Below are positions 10,188 to 19,578 of a DNA stretch of 64,000 nt, piece by piece. Made by a program: the position numbers and the translations under genes. Positions within the stretch are counted from its first letter, which is position 1; each line of letters starts with the position of its first letter. The stretch comes from Belliella baltica DSM 15883 (GTDB taxonomy: Bacteria; Bacteroidota; Bacteroidia; Cytophagales; Cyclobacteriaceae), in the NCBI RefSeq assembly GCF_000265405.1, contig NC_018010.1, forward strand, positions 3,989,501-4,053,500, read 5' to 3'. Under the pieces are notes generated by a model. The model was not told where the DNA came from. It worked only from the letters and a program-made list of their open reading frames with translations, and ran no database searches.

Positions 10188-10784
10188 GTGAATTTCTTAG
10201 CACACGCATATCTTTCTTTCGATGACCCAAAGGTGCTCATCGGTAATTTTATAGGAGATTTTGTAAGAGGTCCAATTGACGAAGTTTATGAAAAAGATAT
10301 CGTCGTTGGAATAGTATTGCATCGAAATATTGATCAATTCACGGATCATCATCCAGTGGTAAAAGATGCTCAAAAGATGCTAAAACCTCAATTTGGGCGC
10401 TATGGAAGTGTGATCACGGATATGTACTTTGATTATTTTTTAGGTAAATACTGGAATAATTACCATCCTTTGCCGCTGGAAGATTTTGCTCAAAACACCT
10501 ACTCTTTGATAGAAAAACATCAAAAAATCCTTCCTGAAAATTTCATGAAAGCCTTTCAATACATGAAACATTACAATTGGCTTTATTCATATTCTGAAAT
10601 GGATGGAATTAGAAGAGCACTTACAGGATTATCCAAAAGAACCCGATTTGATTCCAAAATGGAGGTTGCCCATATATTTTTAGAAGAAAATCATGAGTTT
10701 TTACGTTTGCATTTTGGAGATTTCTTTGAAGATTTGGTGAAATTTTCAAAAAACAGATACCAAGTATTGAAATCGGAGATATGA
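10188..10784 (+). CDS. acpH: Acyl carrier protein phosphodiesterase (DUF479)
   Basis: The 198-residue protein matches the AcpH/YajB family. It begins MNFLAHAYLS and has IGNFIGDFVRG, VLHRNIDQFTDHHPVV and ITDMYFDYFLGKYW, which carry the His/Asp metal ligands. The family removes 4'-phosphopantetheine from holo-ACP; whether all Bacteroidota members do so is not settled. The start codon is GTG at 10188, fixed by the conserved NFLAHA start. It overlaps the next gene by 4 bp (ATGA). Confidence 0.85.
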   Translation: MNFLAHAYLSFDDPKVLIGNFIGDFVRGPIDEVYEKDIVVGIVLHRNIDQFTDHHPVVKDAQKMLKPQFGRYGSVITDMYFDYFLGKYWNNYHPLPLEDFAQNTYSLIEKHQKILPENFMKAFQYMKHYNWLYSYSEMDGIRRALTGLSKRTRFDSKMEVAHIFLEENHEFLRLHFGDFFEDLVKFSKNRYQVLKSEI

Positions 10785-11233
10785 TTCATTGCAGGCCAAA
10801 AAAAAACACTTACTTTTCACTCAGTCTTGTACTTTTGATCTTGATCAGTGGCTTGATCTATATTTTGAATGATTTTGCTAACACTAGAAGTTTTGGTTTG
10901 ATTTTTTATTTGATTAGCGCTTCTCTTATCACAGTAGTAATATTAATGCTCTTGGTAAAGATGATGGCGGGTTACAAATTCATCTCAGCTGGAAAAGAAA
11001 AAATCATCACAAGACTACCCCTCAGAGGTCAAACCAAAACTTATGATTTGAGCGAAATTTTAGCTTGGGATGAAGAAAAAGTAATGGCGAATAAGAAAGA
11101 ATTCAAACAACTTACTGTAGCTTTTGCTGACAAAATGTCTTTTACCATGAGTAATCATGAACACTTGAATTATGAAGATTTTGTACAATATCTTATAAAA
11201 AAAGCAGGAAAAAAACGGGTAAAGAGTCGTTAA
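10781..11233 (+). CDS. Small membrane protein with two N-terminal helices, unknown function
   Basis: The 150-residue protein has two transmembrane helices at about residues 13-29 and 38-60. A soluble beta-rich tail follows (YKFISAGKEKIITRLPLRGQTKTYDLSEILAWDEE) that resembles a small PH-like domain. Its start overlaps acpH by 4 bp, so the two are translationally coupled. The last 4 bp overlap the convergent truncated porin gene. I do not recognise a named family. Confidence 0.65.
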   Translation: MIHCRPKKNTYFSLSLVLLILISGLIYILNDFANTRSFGLIFYLISASLITVVILMLLVKMMAGYKFISAGKEKIITRLPLRGQTKTYDLSEILAWDEEKVMANKKEFKQLTVAFADKMSFTMSNHEHLNYEDFVQYLIKKAGKKRVKSR

Positions 11234-11514
11234 AATCTTGTTAAAAAAGAAACAGTCATCGCAGTATTTCCTCTAATATCTTCGTTTTTATAAGCAGCTT
11301 GAAGCAATGCCAAATTGACATTAAACTCATTATGTCTTTTGAAATTATAGAGAAAGTCTGGTTTCAGATGATCTTCTGGCTGATTAAAATCGTAAGAAAA
11401 ATAAGTTTCTAAATAACCAGAAAAAGAAAATATATCATTTCTGACTTCTTTATTTTCTTGTGCCGCAAGAAAATAAGACCAAAATGTAAATAAGAAAGTA
11501 AGGCGACTTTTCAT
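11230..11514 (-). pseudogene. Truncated outer-membrane porin (OmpL-like beta-barrel), N-terminal fragment only
   Basis: The 94-residue reading frame begins with a signal peptide and then the start of a phosphate-selective-type or OmpL-like porin (FSFSGYLETYFSYDFNQPEDH, FLYNFKRHNEFNVNLALLQAAY). Full-length family members have roughly 350-400 residues, so three quarters of the barrel are missing. After KNEDIRGNTAM the sequence leaves the family and stops at once against the 3' end of the upstream convergent gene, as expected for a deletion that joined the two. The remnant alone cannot form a barrel. A hairpin at 11534-11562 separates it from ppa. Confidence 0.7.
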
Positions 11515-11533
11515 AAAAAATAAATTTAAATAA

Positions 11534-11562
11534 AAAGCCTGAACTCGTAAAATTCAGGCTTT
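11534..11562. terminator. Hairpin terminator between ppa and porin remnant
   Basis: The arms AGCCTGAA (11536-11543) and TTCAGGCT (11553-11560) pair perfectly around a 9-nt loop. A-rich and T-rich sequence flanks both sides, so it is suited to ending ppa transcription on the minus strand. Confidence 0.7.
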
Positions 11563-11565
11563 CTC

Positions 11566-12105
11566 TTATCGCTGTGTTCTAAAATTTTTATCATAAAGCT
11601 CTATGCTCTCTTGGATAATTCTATATGCTTCATCTCTACCTAAGAAATCTTCCACTTTCACTTCCTTACTTTCTAATTTCTTATAGTCCTCAAAAAACCT
11701 ATGGACTTCCTTCATCAAATGTGGAGGCAATTCATCGATATCATTGATGTAATTGACAGACTGATCATCAGCTGCCACAGCAATAATTTTATCATCTGCT
11801 TCGCCACCATCAATCATCCTCATGACACCGATTACTTTTGCTTTCACTAATGTCATCGAAGGAATATCAATTTGAGAAATAATAAGGATATCTAATGGAT
11901 CATGATCCTCACAGAAAGTCTGTGGAATAAAGCCATAGTTTGCAGGATAATGAACTGCTGAAAAAAGAACCCTATCAAGGATTAACATCCCCGTTTTCTT
12001 ATCCAATTCATATTTCCCTTTACTTCCTTTGGGAATTTCAATCACTCCCATTACATATTCAGGAGCTTCTTTGCCAATTTGCACATCGTGCCATGGATTG
12101 ATCAT
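11566..12105 (-). CDS. ppa: Inorganic pyrophosphatase, family I
   Basis: The 179-residue soluble enzyme has the family I signature [10 protein letters not shown], preceded by [16 protein letters not shown]. It also has the [20 protein letters not shown] block that supplies acidic Mg ligands, and a [19 protein letters not shown] tail. It hydrolyses pyrophosphate to phosphate in the cytoplasm and pulls biosynthetic reactions forward. Length is normal. It appears to be a single-gene unit ended by the hairpin at 11534-11562. Confidence 0.96.
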   Translation of the reverse strand: MINPWHDVQIGKEAPEYVMGVIEIPKGSKGKYELDKKTGMLILDRVLFSAVHYPANYGFIPQTFCEDHDPLDILIISQIDIPSMTLVKAKVIGVMRMIDGGEADDKIIAVAADDQSVNYINDIDELPPHLMKEVHRFFEDYKKLESKEVKVEDFLGRDEAYRIIQESIELYDKNFRTQR

Positions 12106-12251
12106 ATCTAAAAACTTTAAATTTTCAATTTATAAATGGGGCGCAATTTACCTCCTATTCTCATTTTATTCAAAGTAAACTGATTCTATTTTAACAAACC
12201 GATCAAAAAATGAGTAGAAATACAACTAAGTTCAAAAGACAATTTTAATTT

Positions 12252-13340
12252 CTATTGCTTCAATGATGGTAGAGAAATCGTGAAAATTGTACCATGATCT
12301 AATTTAGATTCTAGCTTGATTTTGCCACCCATTTGAATTACTGATTCTTTGACCATATATAGTCCTAGACCCGATCCTACATTTCTTTGGGTTGCACGGT
12401 GAAATAGGTTAAATACTTCTGTATGGTACTTTTCATCAATTCCTATTCCGTTATCTTCTATTTGTATCAAAGCCTCTTTATCATCTACTTTAATGGTGAG
12501 TTTGATAAATTTACTGTCACCTTCGATCTTTTGAAACTTATATGCATTACTAAAAAGGTTATTGAGGATTACTCTCAGTTTTGCATCATCGGAGAAGAAT
12601 TTCTTACTTTGATCGATGTTGATATCGATATTAATATCTTCCAAGCCCCACTTTTCCTTATATGCCTCCAACTGTTGATTTACGATTTCATCAAAAGAGA
12701 TTTCGGAGACTTTATTATCTATTTTAGTAGATCTATAAAAATCAAGCATTTTGTAGATAAAGTCATCTAGCCTTAATGTCGCAGAGTCGATCATATCAAA
12801 ATATTCCAAAATATTCGGATCCTTTGCTTCCATTTTTGCCAACTTAGACACTCCAGAAATACTCATTAGCGGACCTCTCAGTTCATGCGAAAGGCTATAG
12901 ACAAACTGATTCATTTCTGAATGCACTTTCTTCAACCTTTCGTTTTTGTCTTTGAGTTCCTTCTTGGTGAAATAGATTTCAGAAGCATTTTTGATCGCAT
13001 TTTTGATCTGTTCCAAGTTCCAAGGCTTATCTATAAACCTATAAACTTCTCCCTTGTTGATCGCATCTATCACACTGGCAATATCAGAATATCCCGTTAA
13101 AAGAATCCTTATTGGATCAGGATTAATACGCATCAATTTTTCAAAAAACTCAACTCCTGTCAAACCAGGCATTCTTTGATCGGCTATCACTACATGAAGC
13201 TCTTCTTTTTCTGCTATCCTTAGTCCATCTTCAGCATCTATGGCAGTGATGATATGAAAATCCTTCCTTAGACTCGCCTTGAAAGAGTTTAAGTTATTAT
13301 CTTCATCGTCAATATATAAAACACGTATTTTATTAGTCAT
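12252..13340 (-). CDS. Response regulator receiver-histidine kinase fusion
   Basis: The 362-residue cytoplasmic protein joins a receiver domain (residues 5-120, acidic pocket Asp11/12, phospho-acceptor Asp54 in VIADQRMPG, TGYSD, DKPW) to a histidine kinase. The H-box is FVYSLSHELRGPLMS, the N-box is LNNLFSNAYKF, and the G-boxes are EDNGIGI and GSGLGLYMVKE. There is no transmembrane part. Its start overlaps the 3' end of the 7TMR-DISM kinase gene by 8 bp, so the two are co-translated. The receiver is closely similar to the single-domain regulator at 17466-17939. It is likely an intermediate of a phosphorelay fed by the upstream kinase; this is inference. Confidence 0.9.
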   Translation of the reverse strand: MTNKIRVLYIDDEDNNLNSFKASLRKDFHIITAIDAEDGLRIAEKEELHVVIADQRMPGLTGVEFFEKLMRINPDPIRILLTGYSDIASVIDAINKGEVYRFIDKPWNLEQIKNAIKNASEIYFTKKELKDKNERLKKVHSEMNQFVYSLSHELRGPLMSISGVSKLAKMEAKDPNILEYFDMIDSATLRLDDFIYKMLDFYRSTKIDNKVSEISFDEIVNQQLEAYKEKWGLEDINIDINIDQSKKFFSDDAKLRVILNNLFSNAYKFQKIEGDSKFIKLTIKVDDKEALIQIEDNGIGIDEKYHTEVFNLFHRATQRNVGSGLGLYMVKESVIQMGGKIKLESKLDHGTIFTISLPSLKQ

Positions 13341-15447
13341 TTTGCGGCGTATTTTGATAAATTGGAAGTGTTATAATAAAATTCGTACCCTTCCCTAGAC
13401 TAGTATCTACTTCTAAAGTTCCTTTATGATTCTCAATAATAGTGTAAACTATTGACAATCCAAGACCAGTTCCTTTTCCTACAGCTTTAGTAGTAAAAAA
13501 TGGTTCAAAGATTCTTTCTTTCACTGAATCAGGCATCCCAGGTCCATTATCTCCTATTTCGATTTTGATAAACTCACCAACTTGTGAAGTTTTTATTTTG
13601 ATTAAAGGGTTTGGATTATCTGCCAAATGATCTGTCAAGGCATGAATTGCATTGGTAATGATATTCATAAATACTTGATTGATTTTACCAGCAAGACACT
13701 CTATCATCGGAATTTCTGCAAAATCCTTTTCTATTTTTATTCTACCCGACATGGAGCTATTTAGAAGTACGAGAGTGCTGTTTATTCCATCATGAATATC
13801 TACTTTTTTGACATCTTGTTCATCCACTCTAGAGAACAAACGGAGACCTTTTACAATTTCAACAGTTCGTTTGGCTCCATCATCCATTCCTCGAAGAAGT
13901 TGATCTATTTCTGTCAAGATATATTCTAATTCCAGATCTTCCTCAAGCTCTTTCAGTTCCTTTTTGGTGTCTTCATTGAATTGCTCTTCTCCTTTTTCCC
14001 GATAGACATCTACGATTTCCATCAAATCTTTGATGTCTCGCTTGAGTGGAGAAATATTTGAACTTACAAAATTAATTGGATTATTGATTTCATGAGCAAT
14101 ACCTGCGGTAAGTTGCCCTAAAGACGCCATTTTCTCTTGGTTGACCAATTGAGTTTGGGTATTTTGGAGGTTTCTAAGCGTCTCTTCCAACTCCTCGGTT
14201 CTCACTTTTACTTTAGATTCAAGGATTTCGTTTTGTTCTAAAATCAAACTTTCATTTTCTTTGAGAATCCTCAATTTTTCTGCCTGCTCGTCTTCTTTTT
14301 CTTTTTTCAAGATATTGATCTTATCCGCCAATGCCAAGGAAAGTAAAATCGCCTCCATCGCTGTTCCCACAAGCATTGGGAAGTTGGCTATGATATTCAA
14401 TTTAACTAAGCCATTGGTCATTAGAATAAACAAAAGCAATCCAGAAATAAAAAACACCCAACCAAAAATAAAATAAATCGCAGGTCGATAACCTAAACGA
14501 GCTATTTTAAATGAAGTAAGTAGAAATAAAATAATTACTAATAACCCTGAAAAATCAGTCAATGAATAACTAATTTGAATTAATCCAGAAATCCTTACTA
14601 CGAATGCTAAAAGATAAATAAATATTGTGGCTAATATAAACTTATCAAGTACTGGAGTAAACTCTTTAGTTTTAAGAAATTTACGCATAAAAAGCAAACC
14701 TGCCATTCCTGAAATTGAAGAGAAGCCAATTATGCTCAATCCATATAAATATGGGTTTTCATCTAATATGTAAAAAAAGGAGTTTCCTAATAAAGAAAGC
14801 TGGGTCAATGAAATAAATAAAATATAAACCGAATAGAAAAAATATGTAGAATCACGAATAAGGAAAAAGAGAATGAAGTTATATAGAAACAATGCAAACA
14901 TAATCCCCATATAAACATTGATAATTAATGTTCTTTGACTGTATCCTGAGTAAAAGTCAGCTTCCGGAATTAATTTAATTCTCAAATTAATAGGCTCTTC
15001 ACTTCTAATATGAAGAAACAATGTACTTTCATGCAAGCCATTTTGCAGCTGAAAAGTAGGAAATGGATTAGAAATTAAATTATCTCTTGTATGGTAAGTC
15101 CCTGACTTCCCAATATTTTCAATTTTATTATTCTTATTTTTTTGATAAAGTAAGACTTCTTTAAATGTTGGATTTTCTATTTCTAAAATCAATTTATCAT
15201 TTTCACTAAAACCTTCTGAAACATCAAAGCCTAAAAATGCTTCCTTTACAAACCCTAAATTAAGAAGCTCATTTTCGATTTGATATTGATCTTTGATTTG
15301 AGAAAATGATTCGTCTTCATAAAGAAAATATTCTTTTACCTCAAAAACATTTTCTTCGTCCAACAAAAAAAAGTACCCAAAAGCTGGAATAAAAACAAAA
15401 AGTACAAAGGCCAATCCAATGTAAAGTGGTTGCTTATTTGATTTCAT
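13333..15447 (-). CDS. 7TMR-DISM membrane sensor histidine kinase
   Basis: This is a protein of about 704 residues. A signal/anchor helix comes first, then a beta-sandwich extracellular sensor (7TMR-DISMED2-like, about 35-160). Seven hydrophobic helices follow at about 175-390, then a coiled coil rich in Glu/Lys. The kinase has H-box [19 protein letters not shown]-box [10 protein letters not shown] and G-boxes GDNGPGMP and [10 protein letters not shown]. The family binds extracellular carbohydrate-like or lipid ligands; the ligand here is unknown. I chose ATG 15447, which overlaps the acyltransferase stop as TAATG; an ATG at 15456 adds three residues. It overlaps the downstream hybrid kinase by 8 bp. 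Confidence 0.9.
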   Translation of the reverse strand: MKSNKQPLYIGLAFVLFVFIPAFGYFFLLDEENVFEVKEYFLYEDESFSQIKDQYQIENELLNLGFVKEAFLGFDVSEGFSENDKLILEIENPTFKEVLLYQKNKNNKIENIGKSGTYHTRDNLISNPFPTFQLQNGLHESTLFLHIRSEEPINLRIKLIPEADFYSGYSQRTLIINVYMGIMFALFLYNFILFFLIRDSTYFFYSVYILFISLTQLSLLGNSFFYILDENPYLYGLSIIGFSSISGMAGLLFMRKFLKTKEFTPVLDKFILATIFIYLLAFVVRISGLIQISYSLTDFSGLLVIILFLLTSFKIARLGYRPAIYFIFGWVFFISGLLLFILMTNGLVKLNIIANFPMLVGTAMEAILLSLALADKINILKKEKEDEQAEKLRILKENESLILEQNEILESKVKVRTEELEETLRNLQNTQTQLVNQEKMASLGQLTAGIAHEINNPINFVSSNISPLKRDIKDLMEIVDVYREKGEEQFNEDTKKELKELEEDLELEYILTEIDQLLRGMDDGAKRTVEIVKGLRLFSRVDEQDVKKVDIHDGINSTLVLLNSSMSGRIKIEKDFAEIPMIECLAGKINQVFMNIITNAIHALTDHLADNPNPLIKIKTSQVGEFIKIEIGDNGPGMPDSVKERIFEPFFTTKAVGKGTGLGLSIVYTIIENHKGTLEVDTSLGKGTNFIITLPIYQNTPQND

Positions 15448-16148
15448 TACAAGCATAAATTGTATGAACTTAAATTAAATTCAATTTCTAAATCTCCCAT
15501 TTTACTAGGTACATGAACGGTTTGATCAGGGTTTTTAATGAGGCTAAACACAAACTCTCTTTCTTCAGGTTTGGCTCGTTTCATTTCATAAACATCTTCT
15601 AATTCCATAATTGTTGCTACCAAGCCTTCTTTTGGATATAAAAAAGTTCCATTTTCACCAATTTCTTCTATTATTCTTAAGCCAACGGCTTGAGAATTCG
15701 CTACCGTATAAGGGGAACAAAATGCCATGATACATTCAAGACCTAACAATGCTGTAATTGCTACTCCAATTCGAATAAGGTAAATACTCCCAATTCCATA
15801 GCCTGATACTTCTTTAGAATTCCAAAGGCCACAGAACTCTGCCACCTTTAATTCTCTATATCGAGTCATATAATCTACTATCCTCTCGTCTTTTTCAAAA
15901 ATGGCTCCTTCAAGAGGTAAAGGGAAGTTTTTACTTCTAAGTTGAACTCTTCCTCCACCCAATACATTTTCTCCGTCTTCCGACTCAACCAACACCAAGT
16001 AAACATGTGGATTATTTACCCAAGATCGATCTGCTGAGGTCACCTTAGTTACTCCATATGATTCAAGTACTTTTAGATGCCCTCTGATATACTTTTCGGT
16101 TTCTTCAGGAGAATCGGTAGCCTTAACAACTTTAATTTTAACTTTCAT
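15447..16148 (-). CDS. GNAT-like N-acyltransferase, partner of the ThiF-like gene
   Basis: The protein of about 233 residues has an acyltransferase (GNAT/autoinducer synthase-like) outline. It has YLVLVESEDGENVLGGGRVQL as the central strands, VAEFCGLWNSKE, and GIGSIYLIRIGVAITALLGLECIMAFCSPYTVANS as the putative acyl-CoA binding segment. The start at 16148 (MKVKIKVVKA) is preferred over 16178 because it reduces the overlap with the ThiF-like gene to 11 bp. Its stop overlaps the 7TMR-DISM kinase start by one base. The tight coupling suggests that ThiF-like enzyme, acyltransferase and kinases act together. Substrate unknown. Confidence 0.6.
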   Translation of the reverse strand: MKVKIKVVKATDSPEETEKYIRGHLKVLESYGVTKVTSADRSWVNNPHVYLVLVESEDGENVLGGGRVQLRSKNFPLPLEGAIFEKDERIVDYMTRYRELKVAEFCGLWNSKEVSGYGIGSIYLIRIGVAITALLGLECIMAFCSPYTVANSQAVGLRIIEEIGENGTFLYPKEGLVATIMELEDVYEMKRAKPEEREFVFSLIKNPDQTVHVPSKMGDLEIEFNLSSYNLCL

Positions 16149-17241
16149 TTCTTTTGTTAAAGAATTCATCCAAATCAATATAAGACCTACCCGAGGTAAC
16201 TATATCTCCAATTAATATTTTTCTTGCAAAATGTGCACACATCGCTCCTCCCATAATTACAGAAGAACCAAGTTGTGGCCAACTTGTTATCGTTTTTCCT
16301 ATTTCAAAGAAGCTTGATTTTCCTCTAGTTGAGACTTTTTCATAATCGACAAGTGTTAGTAGAACTTCACTCTTTCTTTGATTTAAAAGTTCAAGAACCT
16401 CCTCTTCTGTTCCGAGTTTGGATAATAGCCCATGAAATAAAGGCCTATCTTTTTCTAAATCGAAACGTTCTATATCAACCATTCCTCTATCACTTGTATC
16501 CATTAACACAGGAATTCCAAGGCTTCTAGCTTTGATTCTAGCTTGTACTTTTACTTCCAAACTGTCACACTCTTCAATAAGAAGGTCAAGCTGTCCTGAT
16601 TTGGTGAAAAAATCATGCATATTTTCAGGAGTAATACCTTCATCATAAATTATCACTTTCATAAAAGGATCAATTTCCGCAATTTCTCTTTTCACCAAAG
16701 TAGTTTTGGGGATCCCTAGATTAACTACACTAGATCGTAACCTGTTCATATTCCCAAGTTCTAGTGTGTCAAAATCTGCTATTCTCAATTCTCCAAATGA
16801 TCTTTCCATAGCCAAACTAATGGCTACACTTTGACCAACAGATAGACCTATTATTCCAATTTTTTTATTTGAAAGGAGATCTTGCTCTTCTTGTGTAATT
16901 TTGAACTTATTCCTCACTGTTCTAACAGCTACAAATTCTTCTTCAGGCAATAAATGAACAAGCGTGTTTTTCCATGGGTAAAAAACCCAAACTCCATAGG
17001 TAAATTGATCATGTTTTCTGAAAAAATCTTCCACAGCTTCAAAAAGCGATTCAGAAGTCCAACTTATACTCGGGTTTTGAAGTTTGATCAGTTCTGCAAC
17101 TTGACTTTTTATTTCATCTAAAATTTGTGTTTGTTGATTTTCTTGGAGCTGTCGAATCAAATGCAAATCGCTAGATTCTTTAGGTCTCAAAATCACTGCT
17201 TCTTTTTGACTTTTCAAATCAAGTGCTTTTTGGGTGATCAT
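16138..17241 (-). CDS. ThiF/E1-like adenylyltransferase (Rv1355c-like)
   Basis: The 367-residue protein has a Rossmann E1-like domain at about 115-330. The nucleotide site is GIIGLSVGQSVAISLAM, with acidic strand ADFDTLELGNMNR carrying the conserved Arg, and PKTTLVKREIAEIDP. The ECDSLEVKVQARIKARSLG and MDTSDRGMVDIERFD blocks resemble the ThiF half of Rv1355c-type proteins. There is no CxxC zinc pair and no obvious MoeB/ThiF catalytic cysteine, and no ubiquitin-like, thi or moa genes lie nearby. The protein therefore probably adenylates a small molecule or peptide carboxylate rather than ThiS/MoaD; that is inference. It is the first gene of the four-gene cassette. Confidence 0.75.
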   Translation of the reverse strand: MITQKALDLKSQKEAVILRPKESSDLHLIRQLQENQQTQILDEIKSQVAELIKLQNPSISWTSESLFEAVEDFFRKHDQFTYGVWVFYPWKNTLVHLLPEEEFVAVRTVRNKFKITQEEQDLLSNKKIGIIGLSVGQSVAISLAMERSFGELRIADFDTLELGNMNRLRSSVVNLGIPKTTLVKREIAEIDPFMKVIIYDEGITPENMHDFFTKSGQLDLLIEECDSLEVKVQARIKARSLGIPVLMDTSDRGMVDIERFDLEKDRPLFHGLLSKLGTEEEVLELLNQRKSEVLLTLVDYEKVSTRGKSSFFEIGKTITSWPQLGSSVIMGGAMCAHFARKILIGDIVTSGRSYIDLDEFFNKRNES

Positions 17242-17465
17242 GTAATATTAATGCAGGTGATAGATAAGGGTAAAGTTATATTTTTGTATCAAGAATCATA
17301 TAAAAAAAGGTAAAAATATTCACAGAAATGAATTTTATTTAGATATTTGGTAGAAAGTGAATTTTAACAAATAATCTCTACCTCAATAAAGTCAAAAAAC
17401 TCAAAAGTTGCAATTCAGTTTCCAACCATCTAAATTGCAGGAGTTCCCACAAGAATTAGAAATCA

Positions 17466-17939
17466 ATGTCTGAAATTAAAGAGGAAAAAATCAAAATTCT
17501 ATACGTGGATGATGAAGAAAACAATCTTCAAGCATTCAAAGCATCATTCCGTAGAGACTATAAAGTTTTTATAGCCATATCGGCACAAGAAGCTAGAGAG
17601 TTTTTGAAAACTCAAGAAGTAGATATTATCATCACTGACCAAAGAATGCCAGAAGAAACTGGAGTCGATTTCTTAGCCTCAATTATTCCTCTTTATCCAG
17701 ATCCAATCCGAATTCTTCTTACGGGATATACTGATATACAAGCTGTTATTGATGCTATTAATAAAGGACAAGTTTACCACTACCTTACCAAACCTTGGGA
17801 AGAGGATTATTTGAGAACTGTGATTAAAAATGCATTCGAAATTTATTCTTTAAGAAAAGAGAATAAGAAACTTACAGAAGACCTGATCAAATCAAATGAT
17901 CAATTAGAATTTTTATTAAGACAGAACCTACTTTCTTAA
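17466..17939 (+). CDS. Single-domain-type response regulator
   Basis: The 157-residue protein is one receiver domain (acidic pocket Asp15/16, phospho-acceptor Asp58 in IITDQRMPE, TGYTD, TKPW) followed by a charged helical tail (LRKENKKLTEDLIKSNDQLEFLLRQ). The receiver is a near paralogue of that in the hybrid kinase at 12252-13340: both share DDExNNLxxFKAS, DPIRILLTGY, VIDAINKG and the KPW block. It is divergent from the ThiF-like cassette with a 224-bp shared promoter region. It probably exchanges phosphate with the same kinases. Its stop overlaps the convergent ald gene by 4 bp. Confidence 0.85.
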   Translation: MSEIKEEKIKILYVDDEENNLQAFKASFRRDYKVFIAISAQEAREFLKTQEVDIIITDQRMPEETGVDFLASIIPLYPDPIRILLTGYTDIQAVIDAINKGQVYHYLTKPWEEDYLRTVIKNAFEIYSLRKENKKLTEDLIKSNDQLEFLLRQNLLS

Positions 17940-19138
17940 TACCTCGCAGCTAAGAGCAATTGAAGTTCTTTATGCGTCATTAAGAATTTCCTAGCCAAAT
18001 GCGCATTTGTCAAACTTCCTCGATAAGTATAGACACCTTTCATAAACCATTTGTAGTTGAAAATCATCTCTTCAGCCCCTTTCAAATCTGACATTTGAAG
18101 CAGAATAGGTGTGAAAATATTACTCAAAGCAACTGAGGCTGTCCTCGAAACTCTTGAAGCTATATTAGGAACGCAATAGTGAATGATATCATGTTTCAAA
18201 TAAGTTGGTGTAGCATGAGAAGTCATCTCAGCAGTTTCTATGCATCCTCCTTGATCGATACTTACATCAATAATTATACTTCCAGGCATCATCGCTGCGA
18301 CCATTTCATTGGTAACAACCACTTTATTCTTGCCTTTTTCAGCTCGCAAGGCTCCAATCACGACATCAGCTTCTTTTAATGCTTGAGCTAAAGTAATATT
18401 ATCTATCGTAGAGGTAAAAACTTGTTGACCAAGTAACTGCTTGATTCTTCTTAACTTGTAAATATGATTGTCAAAAATCTTAATATTGGCACCAAGTCCC
18501 AATGCAGTTCTTGCTGCATATTCAGCAACAGTTCCTGCTCCAATTATCACAACTTGAGTAGGTGGCACACCAGTGATTCCACCTAAAATCAATCCTTTAC
18601 CATCATTTACGCTACTCAAAAATTCTGAAGCAATCAACATCACCGTGCTTCCGGCAATTTCGCTCATTGCCCTTACGACAGGCATACCTCCCACCTTGTC
18701 TTCTAAATTCTCAAAAGATACCGCTGTGATTTTCTTTGAATTTAGCGCATGAATGTATTCTGCATTTTGTTTCCCAACTTGAAGAGCTGAAATCAAACAA
18801 GCTCCAGGCAACATTTGATTAATTTCCTCAACTGTAGGTGGCTCAACTTTCAAAACCACTTCTGTTTCAAAAGCCTCCTTGGAAGAATAGACTACTTTGG
18901 CTCCAGCATCTGAATATTCCTTATCTGTAAACTTTGATTGCTTTCCAGCCTCTGTTTCTACGACAACTTTAAGACCATTATTGGTCAAAAGTCTCACAGC
19001 TTCTGGAGTAAGAAGTACACGCTTCTCTTGTTCATCGAGTTCTTTTGGAATTCCAATTACAAAATCACCTTTGGATTTTTTGACTTTTAAGGATGCCTCT
19101 TTTGGAAGAATCTCGACAGTTTCGGTGGTATCAACCAT
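17936..19138 (-). CDS. ald: Alanine dehydrogenase
   Basis: The 400-residue protein starts with an AlaDH/PNT N-terminal domain (GIPKELDEQEKRVLLTPEAVRLL, GEADVVLKV-like TEVVLKVEPPTVEEI). It continues with the NAD-binding Rossmann GAGTVAEYAARTALGLGANI and the DVSIDQGGCIET strand. The family interconverts alanine and pyruvate plus ammonia using NAD. It is about 30 residues longer than usual because of an N-terminal extension before KSKGDFVIGIPKE. It overlaps tsaE by 8 bp and ends the porX-tsaE-ald operon. Confidence 0.9.
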   Translation of the reverse strand: MVDTTETVEILPKEASLKVKKSKGDFVIGIPKELDEQEKRVLLTPEAVRLLTNNGLKVVVETEAGKQSKFTDKEYSDAGAKVVYSSKEAFETEVVLKVEPPTVEEINQMLPGACLISALQVGKQNAEYIHALNSKKITAVSFENLEDKVGGMPVVRAMSEIAGSTVMLIASEFLSSVNDGKGLILGGITGVPPTQVVIIGAGTVAEYAARTALGLGANIKIFDNHIYKLRRIKQLLGQQVFTSTIDNITLAQALKEADVVIGALRAEKGKNKVVVTNEMVAAMMPGSIIIDVSIDQGGCIETAEMTSHATPTYLKHDIIHYCVPNIASRVSRTASVALSNIFTPILLQMSDLKGAEEMIFNYKWFMKGVYTYRGSLTNAHLARKFLMTHKELQLLLAARY

Positions 19139-19574
19139 GCTGTTCGCCTTTTACAATTTTGGAAATAATCATTTCTCTTTTCCCTTCATTATCTACTTTT
19201 ATCTCAATTAGCATAAATGTATCAGGAATATACTCTGGAATTTTTTCAGCCCATTCGATCCAACAATACGACCCACTATAGAAATATTCGTCTATACCTA
19301 TGTCTAAAACTTCCTCTGAATCTTCTATTCTGTAGAAGTCAAAGTGATAAAATTTATCGTTTGAAGGATTGACATATTCATTGACTATTGAAAAGGTGGG
19401 ACTTGACACAAGATCAATAACCCCAAATTCCTTAGCGATTGACTTTATCAAAGTGGTCTTCCCTGCACCCATTCTTCCCTTAAACACCCAGATTTTTTCA
19501 GCTAAACAGACTGCTAAAATCTCTTTAGCGATCTTGGGAATATCACTGAGATGATTACAATAGATTTTTTTCAA
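19131..19574 (-). CDS. tsaE: tRNA threonylcarbamoyladenosine biosynthesis ATPase TsaE
   Basis: The 147-residue protein has the TsaE P-loop GRMGAGKTTLIKSIAKEFG, followed by VSSPTFSIVNEY, HFDFYRI and WIEWAEKIPEYIP, all diagnostic. TsaE is the ATPase partner of TsaB/TsaD in making t6A37 on tRNAs. The start codon is TTG at 19574, 5 bp after the porX stop, and no ATG would preserve the conserved N terminus. It overlaps ald by 8 bp. Length is normal. Confidence 0.95.
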   Translation of the reverse strand: MKKIYCNHLSDIPKIAKEILAVCLAEKIWVFKGRMGAGKTTLIKSIAKEFGVIDLVSSPTFSIVNEYVNPSNDKFYHFDFYRIEDSEEVLDIGIDEYFYSGSYCWIEWAEKIPEYIPDTFMLIEIKVDNEGKREMIISKIVKGEQHG

Positions 19575-19578
19575 TATA

